From Paenibacillus dendritiformis (GTDB taxonomy: Bacteria > Bacillota > Bacilli > Paenibacillales > Paenibacillaceae), in contig NZ_OX216966.1 of the NCBI RefSeq assembly GCF_945605565.1, positions 3,340,001 through 3,404,000 on the forward strand: DNA of 64,000 nucleotides, written 5' to 3'. Every line of letters begins with the position of its first letter. Position 1 is the first letter of the stretch. Both the position numbers and the translations under genes were made by a program. Below the pieces are notes generated by a model. It saw only the letters and a program-made list of their open reading frames with translations, was not told the origin of the DNA and ran no database searches. This document shows positions 8,749 through 15,350 of the stretch, piece after piece.

Positions 8749-10521
8749 GTGAAGAAAAGTTGGGTTATTTTTCTATGCTTGCTGTTGTCGCTAACGGTAG
8801 TGCTCTCGGCATGCAGCGGTGGCGATGCCGCGGAACCGTCCAAGGAACCGGCTCAAAAGGAGCAGGGCAATGAGCCGGAGAAGAAGGATGATGGAGAGAA
8901 GGCTTCCGAACCGGAGGAGTCTGAGTTCGTCAATGAAGGGATTGTAAAGGCTTCCGATCCGGGCAAGTCGCCGGCGACCGCCACGTCCCGGAAAGACACT
9001 CTCATCATCGGCATGCAGGCGCCAGCCGGAATCTTCCATCCGCTATACGCGGAGACAACCTATGATAATTACGTCGCCGACACGTTATTCAAATCACTGC
9101 TGGAAGTGCAGAAGGACGGGACGTATGCCCCGATGCTGGCGGAGAAGTATGAAGTTTCCCCAGATAATCTGACCCACACGTACAAGCTGAAGGAAGGCTT
9201 GAAATTCAGCGACGGCTCGCCGTTGACGACGGAAGACGTCGCCTTCACGATAACTGTCTTGCATGACAAGTCGTATGACGGCCCCACAGACATTATCAGA
9301 AGCGCCAAGATCAAGGGGGGCAAGGAGTATTTTGACGGCAAAGCAACCTCCGTTGAAGGCATCAAGATTATCGATCCTCTTACCATTGAATTCACCACGA
9401 TTGAACCTAGCGCACTAGCACAGTCCAATATAGGCTCGGCTGGCATCATCTCTAAAGCCTATTACGGCAAAAATTACAAACAGGGCGATTTGAGCTATAT
9501 GCACGAACTATTCACGAAGCCGCTTGGCACTGGGCCATACAAGCTGGAAAATTTCGTGGCCGGCCAAGAAGTAACGTTTGTCACCAATGAGAACTACTTC
9601 AAGGGCGCACCGAAAATTCCGAAGCTGATCTACAAGTTTACGAATGAAGAGACGAACGCCCAACTGCTGCAGACCGGGGAGACGGATATGGACTTCATCT
9701 CCGCGAATCTCGACAACTTCGAGCTGCTGCAATCGATGGGTTTCCTCGATATTACGCTCTTCCCGACCAATGGTTACGGCTTCATCGCCTTCAATCATAA
9801 CCGGGCGAAGTTCCAGGATCAAAAGGTGCGGCAGGCCTTGACGTATGGTCTGGACCGCGAACAAATCGTGGATGCTGTATACCAAGGCTACGCCGAGGTC
9901 ATCAACGTACCGCAATCGAAGCTGTCCTGGTCGTATACCGATGAAGTGAACAAGTACGAATTTAATCTCGAAAAGGCGAAGCAACTGCTCGATGAGGCGG
10001 GCTGGAAGGTCGGCACGAACGGCATTCGCGAAAAAGACGGGGAGAAATTCACGATCAACTTTGCGGCCACTTCGCCGAACGTCGTCAACGACGCCATTAT
10101 TCCGGTGGCGCAAGCGAATTACAAAGAACTGGGCATCGAATTCGTTGCCGAGCAGATGGATTTCAACGCAGTTGTAGAGAAGCGGAAGAAAGGCGATTTC
10201 GATATGCTGTTCTTGGCCGTCGGGCTAACTCCAGATCCGCAAGTGGGTCAAAATTCTTTTCTTACTGACGGCTCGCAGAACGAAATCGGTTACTCTAACC
10301 CAAAAGTCGACGAGCTGTTCGAAAAGGGCGGCAAAACGCTGGATATTGAAGAGCGGAAAGCGATCTACAAGGAGCTGTATCAGGAGCTTAATGAAGACCT
10401 GCCATATATCTTTATGTACCAGCGCCGCGATATGTGGGGGAACAATGCCCGCTTCACGGGATTGGATATGAGCCCTTACCGCAACTTCTCTTATGGGGTA
10501 GATTCATTGTCGATTAATTAA
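8749..10521 (+). CDS. ABC transporter solute-binding lipoprotein, peptide type (paralogue 1)
   Basis: The 590-residue protein starts with GTG after GTAGGGGGAG and has a lipoprotein signal with lipobox LSAC (Cys 22), an acidic linker to about residue 80, then an SBP_bac_5 (OppA/DppA-type) fold: GTYAPMLAEKYEVSPD, TYKLKEGLKFSDGSPLTTEDVAFT, LFTKPLGTGPYKLENF, VRQALTYGLDREQI and late DLPYIFMYQRRD. It is very close to the gene at 15351 except in a cluster at about residues 488-512, where the usual AW..DPDP segment has become AVGLTPDP and Trp becomes Gln. No permease or ATPase gene lies nearby, so it must borrow one from elsewhere. Confidence 0.95.
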   Translation: MKKSWVIFLCLLLSLTVVLSACSGGDAAEPSKEPAQKEQGNEPEKKDDGEKASEPEESEFVNEGIVKASDPGKSPATATSRKDTLIIGMQAPAGIFHPLYAETTYDNYVADTLFKSLLEVQKDGTYAPMLAEKYEVSPDNLTHTYKLKEGLKFSDGSPLTTEDVAFTITVLHDKSYDGPTDIIRSAKIKGGKEYFDGKATSVEGIKIIDPLTIEFTTIEPSALAQSNIGSAGIISKAYYGKNYKQGDLSYMHELFTKPLGTGPYKLENFVAGQEVTFVTNENYFKGAPKIPKLIYKFTNEETNAQLLQTGETDMDFISANLDNFELLQSMGFLDITLFPTNGYGFIAFNHNRAKFQDQKVRQALTYGLDREQIVDAVYQGYAEVINVPQSKLSWSYTDEVNKYEFNLEKAKQLLDEAGWKVGTNGIREKDGEKFTINFAATSPNVVNDAIIPVAQANYKELGIEFVAEQMDFNAVVEKRKKGDFDMLFLAVGLTPDPQVGQNSFLTDGSQNEIGYSNPKVDELFEKGGKTLDIEERKAIYKELYQELNEDLPYIFMYQRRDMWGNNARFTGLDMSPYRNFSYGVDSLSIN

Positions 10522-10535
10522 TCTATTGTGCCGAG

Positions 10536-10566
10536 CCCTCTCCGTTCTGATCGGAGAGGGTTTTTA
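10536..10566 (+). terminator. Rho-independent terminator
   Basis: CCCTCTCCG pairs exactly with CGGAGAGGG, followed by TTTTT. Confidence 0.92.
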
Positions 10567-10604
10567 TTATAGGCTTCAGCCTGTTGAGTACGCGAAGCGT
10601 GCGA

Positions 10605-10840
10605 AACAAAAAACCACCTGCTATGCGGGTGGTGTAGTCAAGGCTTATAGCAAAAAATCACCTTGAACTCATTCGTTATAGTAGAGTTGTTCAAGCTACT
10701 ATGTCTAACGAAAGGAGAAGGTGATTTTTGTGGCTCAAGCCAGAGACGGTATGGACATACCAAATGGCTGTGCAAATGCCATATCGTGTTCACTCCAAAG
10801 GAAAATCATGATATTATCCTGGATAAATTCAGGTGAAGGA
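10605..10840 (+). mobile_element. IS200/IS605-type element remnant (left end)
   Basis: A left-end hairpin (ACCACC with GGTGGT at 10613-10633) is followed by a leader and the start of an IS200-type transposase. AAAAATCACCTT near 10653 is the reverse complement of AAGGTGATTTTT at 10718-10729, which covers the ribosome site of the transposase gene; such masking of the start is known for IS200. The element stops after about 235 bases, so it is only a fragment. Two small hairpins (ATCCCTTCAAGGGAT near 10845 and CCCCTTCAGGGG near 10881) lie just beyond and may be the other end. Confidence 0.75.
10730..10836 (+). pseudogene. IS200-type transposase tnpA, N-terminal fragment
   Basis: A GTG start at 10730 follows AAAGGAGAAGG, but the recognisable protein lies in a different frame from 10756: HTKWLCKCHIVFTPKENHD, which matches the start of IS200 Y1 transposases. 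It then stops at 10834 (TGA). The frameshift, the early stop and the loss of the HUH and Tyr regions make it inactive. Confidence 0.8.
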
Positions 10841-10897
10841 ATATAAAAATCCCTTCAAGGGATAGCTTGTAATAAAAGCGCCCCTTCAGGGGTAGGC

Positions 10898-10930
10898 AAA
10901 AGCCCCGGGATTATTCCGAGGCTTTTTTCT
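10898..10930. terminator. Terminator hairpin of peptide module A
   Basis: AAAAGCCCCGGG and CCGAGGCTTTTTT form a stem with U-rich runs readable on both strands. The minus-strand reading would end the 28-aa peptide gene at 10982. An almost identical hairpin lies at 11776-11807. Confidence 0.7.
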
Positions 10931-10981
10931 TACGGGTAGACACGAAGTTTAGCAAGGTTCGACGCTCCATAAAATGAGTAA

Positions 10982-11068
10982 TTAGCCTCTTCTACGGCGT
11001 CTGCACTCTACCAATACTTTTTGACCTCGGTGAAGAATAACAGTGATTGCTCTACGATTACGGCTCAT
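10982..11068 (-). CDS. 28-aa basic peptide, paralogue A
   Basis: The ATG at 11068 is preceded by AAAGGAGGTGGC, one of the strongest ribosome sites in the island. The peptide begins MSRNRRA, has a hydrophobic centre (ITVILHRGQKVLVEC) and ends in five Arg and a Gly. A second copy at 11864-11971 keeps the pattern I-x-x-I-L-x-x-G-Q-K-V-L-V/I-E-C followed by a run of Arg/Lys, with most codons changed. No known family is recognised. It has no export signal; the charge suggests nucleic-acid or membrane contact, but that is a guess. It is followed by a terminator. Confidence 0.7.
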   Translation of the reverse strand: MSRNRRAITVILHRGQKVLVECRRRRRG

Positions 11069-11146
11069 TCAAGCCACCTCCTTTCTTAATATTACAATAT
11101 GAGAGAGTGATTTAAATGCTTGTACTAAAGCTGTAGGGAAACTAAC

Positions 11147-11386
11147 ATGAAAGTTATGTCCCAACAATTTGGTCGGAACTTTTCAGTGCTACAATTTCGG
11201 ATATCTGGGAGAGCGTATAGTTTTCTTGTGAAAAAGAAAATTAAAGGTTGGTTAACGAATAACCCAGTCAACGCATTCATCACGGAAGGAAAAGGATGGA
11301 TCAGGTTTCCAAAAAAGGGAGTTAGGGGAGAACTTCCTGTGAAACGTTGTCGTCAGGTTATACCGTTTACCCAGAATCCAGATTGA
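11147..11386 (+). CDS. Hypothetical 79-aa reading frame
   Basis: An open frame starting MKVMSQQFGRNFSV codes a basic 79-residue protein (KKKIKGWL, GKGWIRFPKKG). The upstream sequence TAGGGAAACTAAC gives only a weak ribosome site, there is no homologous signature, and codon use is unlike that of neighbouring genes. It lies between the two peptide modules and could be chance or a gene remnant. Confidence 0.3.
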   Translation: MKVMSQQFGRNFSVLQFRISGRAYSFLVKKKIKGWLTNNPVNAFITEGKGWIRFPKKGVRGELPVKRCRQVIPFTQNPD

Positions 11387-11417
11387 GGGAGGTTCATACA
11401 CATGCCTAAATTGGTAA

Positions 11418-11764
11418 CAAGCTTGGTTTCACACGAACGACGACGACAAGGATCACGACACAGGTCTCACAATTACCATCGAAAAGGGGCATGATCTCTT
11501 CGGGAAAAGCGATGTGATTATGGGTACTTTTGACGACCATAGCGACAACGCTCCGTATGGGCTGCACTTGCTTGGCCAAATTCGCAAGAGCCAATTAGAG
11601 GGTGCCACCACTACATTAGTATTCAACCAGATGGCAACGACACCTGGCGGTTCAACTACTTCTTGGAACTTGGATACAACGATGGTACTCGCCAGAAATG
11701 GGAGTGGTTCGGGGCTGTCCCAAAAGCCAAGGAACATGACTCAGGTAATCGTTTATGTATTTAG
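11418..11764 (+). pseudogene. Decayed gene fragment of unknown family
   Basis: One frame reads QAWFHTNDDDDKDHDTGLTI and on through GTFDDHSDNAPYGLHLLGQI, with no start codon after an upstream stop. Near 11600 the coherent sequence moves to another frame: YISIQPDGNDTWRFNYFLEL, then GYNDGTRQKWEWFG, ending at 11764. Together they look like the tail of one soluble acidic domain that lost its N-terminal part and took a frameshift. I do not recognise the family. Confidence 0.55.
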
Positions 11765-11775
11765 CCTAAGTGAAT

Positions 11776-11807
11776 GAAAAGCCCCGGATTGCTCCGAGGC
11801 TTTTTCT
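11776..11807. terminator. Terminator hairpin of peptide module B
   Basis: AAAAGCCCCGG and CCGAGGCTTTTT form a two-way terminator that matches the hairpin of module A at 10898. Confidence 0.7.
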
Positions 11808-11863
11808 TACTGGTATACACGGGGTGGAGCGTGGTTCGACGGGTGCTCCACAAATATGAGCAA

Positions 11864-11971
11864 TTACCAAAAATGTCTTTCACAACAATGTCTTTTACGT
11901 TTTTTGCACTCGATCAACACTTTCTGCCCTTCTTTAAGAATAATCTTGATTGTTTTACGATGATGTCTCAT
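11864..11971 (-). CDS. 35-aa basic peptide, paralogue B
   Basis: The ATG at 11971 follows AAAGGGGGTGGC at a normal distance. The peptide begins MRHHRKT, continues IKIILKEGQKVLIECKKRKR, and ends HCCERHFW, so it is seven residues longer than paralogue A and has three Cys in all. Conservation of Gly-Gln-Lys-Val-Leu and Glu-Cys between the copies, with Arg/Lys and Val/Ile exchanges, looks like purifying selection. The family is unknown to me. Confidence 0.68.
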   Translation of the reverse strand: MRHHRKTIKIILKEGQKVLIECKKRKRHCCERHFW

Positions 11972-12088
11972 TCAAGCCACCCCCTTTTCTAAAATACAAT
12001 ATGAGAAAGTACTTCAAATGATTGGACCAGTATCACGACCAGTTAATTTAGAGCATACCTATTATGGTTCCTTGCCTCCTTATCAGTG

Positions 12089-12113
12089 GGCCGTCTGTGT
12101 ACGGCCTTTTTCT
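12089..12113 (+). terminator. Terminator just before the group II intron
   Basis: GGCCGT pairs with ACGGCC around CTGTGT and is followed by TTTTTCTT. The intron begins within about 15 bases, the known insertion preference of bacterial class C introns. Confidence 0.8.
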
Positions 12114-12386
12114 TGTTCTGCGTGCCCAGCAAAGCACGCATCATCTAGCCGGTGAGAGTCCGGTCGCGGGAGGAGCCAAGTCCCCGCGTAGCTAGGATGC
12201 CTGCGTACGGCGAAATCTGTGCGTAGAAGCGCATCGACGAAAGTACCGGTCGGAGACAGGGCGAGCAACAGGCCAGGCCGTAACATGAAGTGAATCCTGC
12301 CGCGTCGTAAAAAAGGCCTCGCAAGAGGGAAAAGAGGAAGCCGAGTCCCGCGAACATGGACGAAGGCCAAGGAAGCTGTTTAGAAC

Positions 12387-12863
12387 TTGGCTTATAAACT
12401 AATACGTGCGATGATGGAGCGTCTGGAACTGACCCTGCACCCAGAGAAAACGCGGATAGTGGGGCTATGGACGGGGGAAGAAGGATTTGACTTCCTCGGC
12501 ATGCACCACCGAAAGACGAAAGCGGAAACCGGACAAGGCCAAGTATATTGCACGACCCAGCAATGGCTCTGCAGGAAGGCAGAGAAGCACATACGGGAAG
12601 TGGTGAAGGAGCGGCTAGCACCGCCGAGAATGAGGCATGTCACATTCGAAGAACAGGTCAAGTGGTTGAATCCGAAAATCCAAGGCTGGAAGAACTACTA
12701 CTCGACGCCATACAGCGCGAAGTGGATGTCCAAGTTGGACTGGTACATCCGTATACGACTGACAAAGTGGTATGCGAAGAAACGCCAACGTAATCGCTGG
12801 CGCAGTTCCGGACAAGAAGTGAAGTTGCTGTGTCAAATGCATGGATTAAAGACGTTATTGTGA
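12387..12863 (+). pseudogene. Group II intron reverse transcriptase/maturase, C-terminal fragment
   Basis: The fragment starts at the thumb region (ERLELTLHPEKTRIV, FDFLGMHHRK) and continues through domain X (KWLNPKIQGWKNYYS, WYIRIRLTKWYAKKRQRNR). Everything up to and including the catalytic YADD motif is absent, with no start codon or ribosome site at the break. It could still bind RNA but cannot copy it. Confidence 0.85.
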
Positions 12864-12893
12864 GTTGCATGCGCATGAAGGACGAACATCGGA

Positions 12894-12926
12894 AAGCCGT
12901 ATGAGGGAAAACCTCACGTACGGTTT
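12894..12926 (+). ncRNA. Group II intron domain V
   Basis: AGCCGTATGAGG and CCTCACGTACGGTTT pair around GAAAA, with the usual two-base bulge. This is the catalytic core hairpin and seems intact, so splicing with a maturase supplied elsewhere is conceivable. Confidence 0.75.
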
Positions 12927-13009
12927 GATGAGGAGGAGCTGGGCTCCGCCCAGCTTTTCACTCTAGTAAAAGACTTTAACTCCATGGGTTTATTTGGTAT
13001 ACTGGGGCC

Positions 13010-13069
13010 AAGCCGGTTCGCCGGTAAGCAAAAGAGCCGTGGGAGTCCTTCCTCAACAGCTCTTTTTTT
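13010..13069 (+). ncRNA. Candidate small RNA A
   Basis: An extended -10 (TGGTATACT, hexamer 12998-13003) is followed within about 65 bases by a terminator and contains no reading frame. The predicted RNA has hairpin CCGGTTCGCCGG, the linker TAAGCAAAAG and a terminator stem. The same order of parts occurs at 13710-13783. No clear -35 is present. Purely a prediction. Confidence 0.4.
13031..13069. terminator. Two-way terminator, left member of an inverted pair
   Basis: AGAGCCGT...ACAGCTCTTTTTTT forms a stem ending the plus-strand transcript, and its complement would end the minus-strand gene at 13090. Its reverse complement is nearly identical to the hairpin at 14463-14502. Confidence 0.8.
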
Positions 13070-13089
13070 GTGGTTATATTCAATTTTTT

Positions 13090-13566
13090 CTACAAAAATT
13101 TAGTTAATTCAAAAATGAACATATACTGGCATGGGGTGCCAAATGTTCTAGAATCCACTTTAATATACACAGTTGCTCCCGGAGGCAGGTAAAATCCTGA
13201 TAGAGTTTGAGCGTTTCCTGGTCCATAGGATGGGTCAGAATAAAAAATAGTTGTTTCTTGGCCCGAAGGATATTGAATAATCATTCCAACTCGAAGATAA
13301 CTGTTTCTATCTTTTGGCTGTATAGCTGCGAAAACTGACAAGTTTTCCCCGGTTGTATTTTTCCATTTGAACCAATCCTGGTCACTAGCAGAATCGATAT
13401 ACAGGTCAAATCTCTGATGCATGAACCCGCTTGAATCAGTTTCTGGGAACAGGGCAATTGCATTCTCCTTTGTATCTCCTATTCCGGTCATGGCAAAGGC
13501 GTTTTGGGTAAAAACCAAGACTAGAACAAAAGCAACGAATACTGAGAGCACGCTTTTTAATCTCAT
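13090..13566 (-). CDS. Secreted 158-aa beta-rich protein (PPC-like)
   Basis: A signal peptide covers residues 1-25 (MRLKS, hydrophobic core, QNAFA). The mature part has GDTKENAIALFPETDSSG, FDLYIDSASDQDWFKWKN and a late LPPGATVYIKVDS, which resembles the pre-peptidase C-terminal (PPC) beta-sandwich: a D-x-D-W-F/Y turn and a closing G-x-Y/T-Y-I strand. PPC domains usually sit on larger exported enzymes; here the domain stands alone. The ribosome site is AAAGGTGGAAGG. The higher AT content than in flanking genes suggests acquisition. The function is unknown. Confidence 0.75.
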   Translation of the reverse strand: MRLKSVLSVFVAFVLVLVFTQNAFAMTGIGDTKENAIALFPETDSSGFMHQRFDLYIDSASDQDWFKWKNTTGENLSVFAAIQPKDRNSYLRVGMIIQYPSGQETTIFYSDPSYGPGNAQTLSGFYLPPGATVYIKVDSRTFGTPCQYMFIFELTKFL

Positions 13567-13721
13567 TTACCTTCCACCTTTCAAAAATATTGGGACGAAC
13601 ACCTATATATTACCAATAAACACATCTCATAGTATATAGTTCAAGTGGACTAATACTTTGTGGTGAAAAAATAACCTTAATTTTACTTTTTCGCAGTTGG
13701 ATCGTGGTGTATACTGGAATC

Positions 13722-13783
13722 AAATCCGGAGGAACCGGTGAAAAGGAGCTCTGCTGGCATTGTGCTAGTGGGGCTCCTTTTTT
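13722..13783 (+). ncRNA. Candidate small RNA B
   Basis: TATACT at 13710 is followed by TCCGGAGGAACCGG (a hairpin), GTGAAAAG and a strong terminator (AAAAGGAGC with GCTCCTTTTTT). No gene lies between the promoter-like site and the terminator. The architecture matches candidate A at 13010 although the primary sequence differs. It runs opposite to the gene at 13090, from just upstream of it. Confidence 0.4.
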
Positions 13784-13784
13784 A
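13739..13784 (+). terminator. Orphan Rho-independent terminator
   Basis: AAAAGGAGC pairs with GCTCCTTTT across a 25-base loop region and is followed by a T run. No coding gene ends here. Confidence 0.75.
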
Positions 13785-13857
13785 TTTAGTTGCATGAAAT
13801 GGGTGGTATTTATAATTACAACCAGAATATAGATGTTAATACAAGGAGGTGATGTCT

Positions 13858-14103
13858 ATGTCAAAATTACTTAGGTTAACTGGAATTATTTTGAGTGCAT
13901 CTATGATCTTCATCAGTTTGCCAAGTAACACTGAGGCAGCAAGGTGTGAGAACAAGAAAATCGAATATGTAGAAAGGTATTGTTTGGATGGAAGAACTCA
14001 TACTAAAATAGGTTATTCGCAGAAGTGCTATGATGACAACGGCAAACCCACAGTTAAAATCTGGTCCGAAGAAAGAGTCTCATCTGGATGTGTTCGACGA
14101 TAA
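13858..14103 (+). CDS. Small secreted protein with four cysteines
   Basis: The 81-residue protein starts at ATG 13858, eight bases after AAGGAGG; an earlier in-frame GTG at 13849 overlaps that site. A signal peptide ends near residue 28 (SNTEA). The mature part, about 53 residues, has four Cys (RCENKK, RYCLDGR, QKCYDDNG, GCVRR) that could form two disulfides. It lies just before the next secreted protein, whose start at 14121 is 17 bases after this stop, so they probably share a transcript. The family is unknown. Confidence 0.75.
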   Translation: MSKLLRLTGIILSASMIFISLPSNTEAARCENKKIEYVERYCLDGRTHTKIGYSQKCYDDNGKPTVKIWSEERVSSGCVRR

Positions 14104-14120
14104 TCATAGGAGGTAGTGAC

Positions 14121-14444
14121 GTGAATAAGTTGTTTAAAATCGGTTTGCTATCGATTAGTTTAATGACCGTGTTAGGTACATCTATTCATGCAGCACCAAC
14201 AACAGTTACCCCCCAAACTACATACTCGATGGCTGCTCAGATTAAAAACATAACCTTGGCTGCTGGGACTAGTTATAAAGTGAATATAAATTATCACTAT
14301 TTCACAAGCGAAAATCATAGAGTTGCTACAGTTACAATGGGATATATTGATGCCAGTAGGGTAGGGACTACTATTATCAGGTTCTATGATAAAAACGATA
14401 ACGAAGTTGCGGCATACAGAGTTACTGTAATAAACCTCGTATAA
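14121..14444 (+). CDS. Small secreted protein with an Ig-like tail
   Basis: The GTG at 14121 follows AGGAGGTAGTGAC. The signal peptide is about 24 residues (VNKLFK, hydrophobic core, GTSIHA). The remaining 80 residues are beta-rich: ITLAAGTSYKVNI, HRVATVTMGYIDASRVGTT, IIRFYDKNDNEVAAYRVTV, a pattern seen in bacterial Ig-like (Big/BIG_2) repeats. A typical host for such a domain is far larger, so this is a stand-alone module. It is linked to the gene upstream and ends at a terminator. Confidence 0.72.
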   Translation: MNKLFKIGLLSISLMTVLGTSIHAAPTTVTPQTTYSMAAQIKNITLAAGTSYKVNINYHYFTSENHRVATVTMGYIDASRVGTTIIRFYDKNDNEVAAYRVTVINLV

Positions 14445-14462
14445 CCAGATGATAAATGAAAT

Positions 14463-14502
14463 AAAAAAGAGCCGTTGAGGAAGGACTCTGACGGCTCTTT
14501 TG
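14463..14502. terminator. Terminator, right member of an inverted pair
   Basis: AAAAAGAGCCGT with ACGGCTCTTTT. The loop GAGGAAGGACTC is the reverse complement of the loop of the hairpin at 13031, so the two terminators form a 1.4-kb inverted repeat. Confidence 0.85.
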
Positions 14503-14728
14503 TAGGAATTTACATTGTAAAGTCTTATGAGAACTACAGGCCTTAGCTACTGTTAATTTGTAATTGTAAAATAGTATATGATCAGTCGATCAGGAGTTAA
14601 GCTAGCAATGATAGAACCTTGTCCTGGTTTGAGTGCAAGAAAATTACCTCCACATCTAAAAAGTAGCTGGAACTATCACCCCCGCCAGGTCTGAAACGAT
14701 ACATAAACTCCATATTAATAGTTTTTGG

Positions 14729-14758
14729 TTGTCGATTATCCGCAACTTCGCTTATAAT
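14729..14758 (+). promoter_or_regulatory. SigA-type promoter of a micro-operon
   Basis: TTGTCG at 14729 and TATAAT at 14753 are separated by 18 bases; the first start codon is 35 bases further on. Confidence 0.6.
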
Positions 14759-14792
14759 GATTAGAAACATATTTCTGTTCAAGGTGATCGGA

Positions 14793-14888
14793 ATGAAGGA
14801 CTGGCGAGAGGAACTGCAACGGGAAGAGGTGCCGGCAGCCGCAAAGCCGAAAGATCCGGACATCTGTAAAACTGTATGGCCGGAATGA
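14793..14888 (+). CDS. 31-aa acidic/charged peptide
   Basis: The start follows AAGGTGATCGGA. The product reads MKDWREELQREEVP, then AAAKPKDPDICKTVWPE. Its stop overlaps the start of the next frame in an ATGA junction, a sign of translational coupling. A promoter lies upstream and a terminator follows the pair. Unknown function; too short for a firm call. Confidence 0.5.
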   Translation: MKDWREELQREEVPAAAKPKDPDICKTVWPE

Positions 14889-14965
14889 AGGGGAAATGGA
14901 TTGACGGGGTATACACCTGCATTAGGTGCGGGCGCCCCGTGTACGACGCATTCGGAAAAAGATGA
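14885..14965 (+). CDS. 26-aa peptide with a CxxC knuckle
   Basis: The frame starts at the ATGA overlap and codes MKGKWIDGVYTCIRCGRPV and then YDAFGKR. The Cys-Ile-Arg-Cys-Gly-Arg-Pro motif is half of a zinc ribbon, so a dimer or a partner would be needed to bind metal. The stop codon runs directly into the terminator stem. It could also be the broken front of a longer zinc-ribbon protein. Confidence 0.5.
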   Translation: MKGKWIDGVYTCIRCGRPVYDAFGKR

Positions 14966-14993
14966 GCCCCGGCATTATGCCAGGGCTTTTTTA
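14964..14993 (+). terminator. Terminator of the micro-operon
   Basis: GCCCCGGCAT pairs with ATGCCAGGGC and is followed by TTTTTT. Confidence 0.85.
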
Positions 14994-15154
14994 CGTGTTA
15001 TGCAGAATGGGGGCAGCGGGGACGAAATGGTGACAGACTCAACGTCTGGGCTCAGAATAGACTCCATTGAAACTCCAAACCAAAAAGAAAAAAGCCTTGA
15101 CTGACATGGCTTTTCAGAATAGACTCCACCAGATTCTATATCGATTTCAATCCT

Positions 15155-15350
15155 AGGGATTTACAAAACGTTGATAGGCAAGTATTATATTCTGTAACTA
15201 CCTGGCTTATACACAATCAACGAGATTCCTGCATAATTATTTGACCAAAGTTCGAAAATTTGTTTGGTTTGCCGCCTGCCGGCAAACCATGAACTTCGTT
15301 ACCGCTTAGTGTCAACATAATTATTACATGAATGTAGGGGGAGTTGTGCA
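15155..15350 (+). repeat. Duplicated leader, copy 2
   Basis: This matches 8551-8748. The hairpin here reads GTTTGCCG with CGGCAAAC, longer than in copy 1, with the loop changed and the stem kept. The duplicated unit (leader plus gene) begins near 15155. Confidence 0.8.
15160..15188 (+). promoter_or_regulatory. SigA-type promoter of the second binding-protein gene
   Basis: TTTACA and TATTAT, 17 bases apart, are identical to those at 8556-8584. Confidence 0.7.

Larger units (their letters stand above)
10896..11122 (-). repeat. Small-peptide module, copy A
   Basis: About 225 bases match 11774-12024: terminator hairpin, spacer with GGTTCGACG, a tiny minus-strand reading frame, its strong ribosome site and an upstream stretch CAATATGAGA. 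Both copies keep the reading frame although the DNA has diverged, which suggests selection on the peptide. Confidence 0.75.
11774..12024 (-). repeat. Small-peptide module, copy B
   Basis: Second copy of the unit at 10896-11122, with the same order of parts. The two copies are direct repeats about 0.87 kb apart. Confidence 0.75.
12122..12966 (+). mobile_element. Group II intron, internally deleted (probable class C)
   Basis: The 5' part has the group II domain I signature: GTGCCCAGCAAAGCACGC, TCTAGCCGGTGAGAGTCCGG, then CAGGGCGAGCAACAGGCC and AACATGAAGTGAATCC. The 3' part has domain V at 12894-12926 and a domain VI-like stem (GAGCTGGGCTCCGCCCAGC) ending near CACTCTA. Only the last 158 codons of the encoded maturase remain. 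Full introns of this type are about 1.8-2 kb, so some 1 kb is missing. Ends are placed by eye. The site directly after a terminator fits class C. Confidence 0.8.

Noticed and set aside
15052..15128. Two direct copies of TCAGAATAGACTCCA 62 bases apart, as a target-site duplication
   Set aside because: The enclosed 47 bases contain only a weak hairpin and no mobile element, so the repeats cannot be tied to an insertion.
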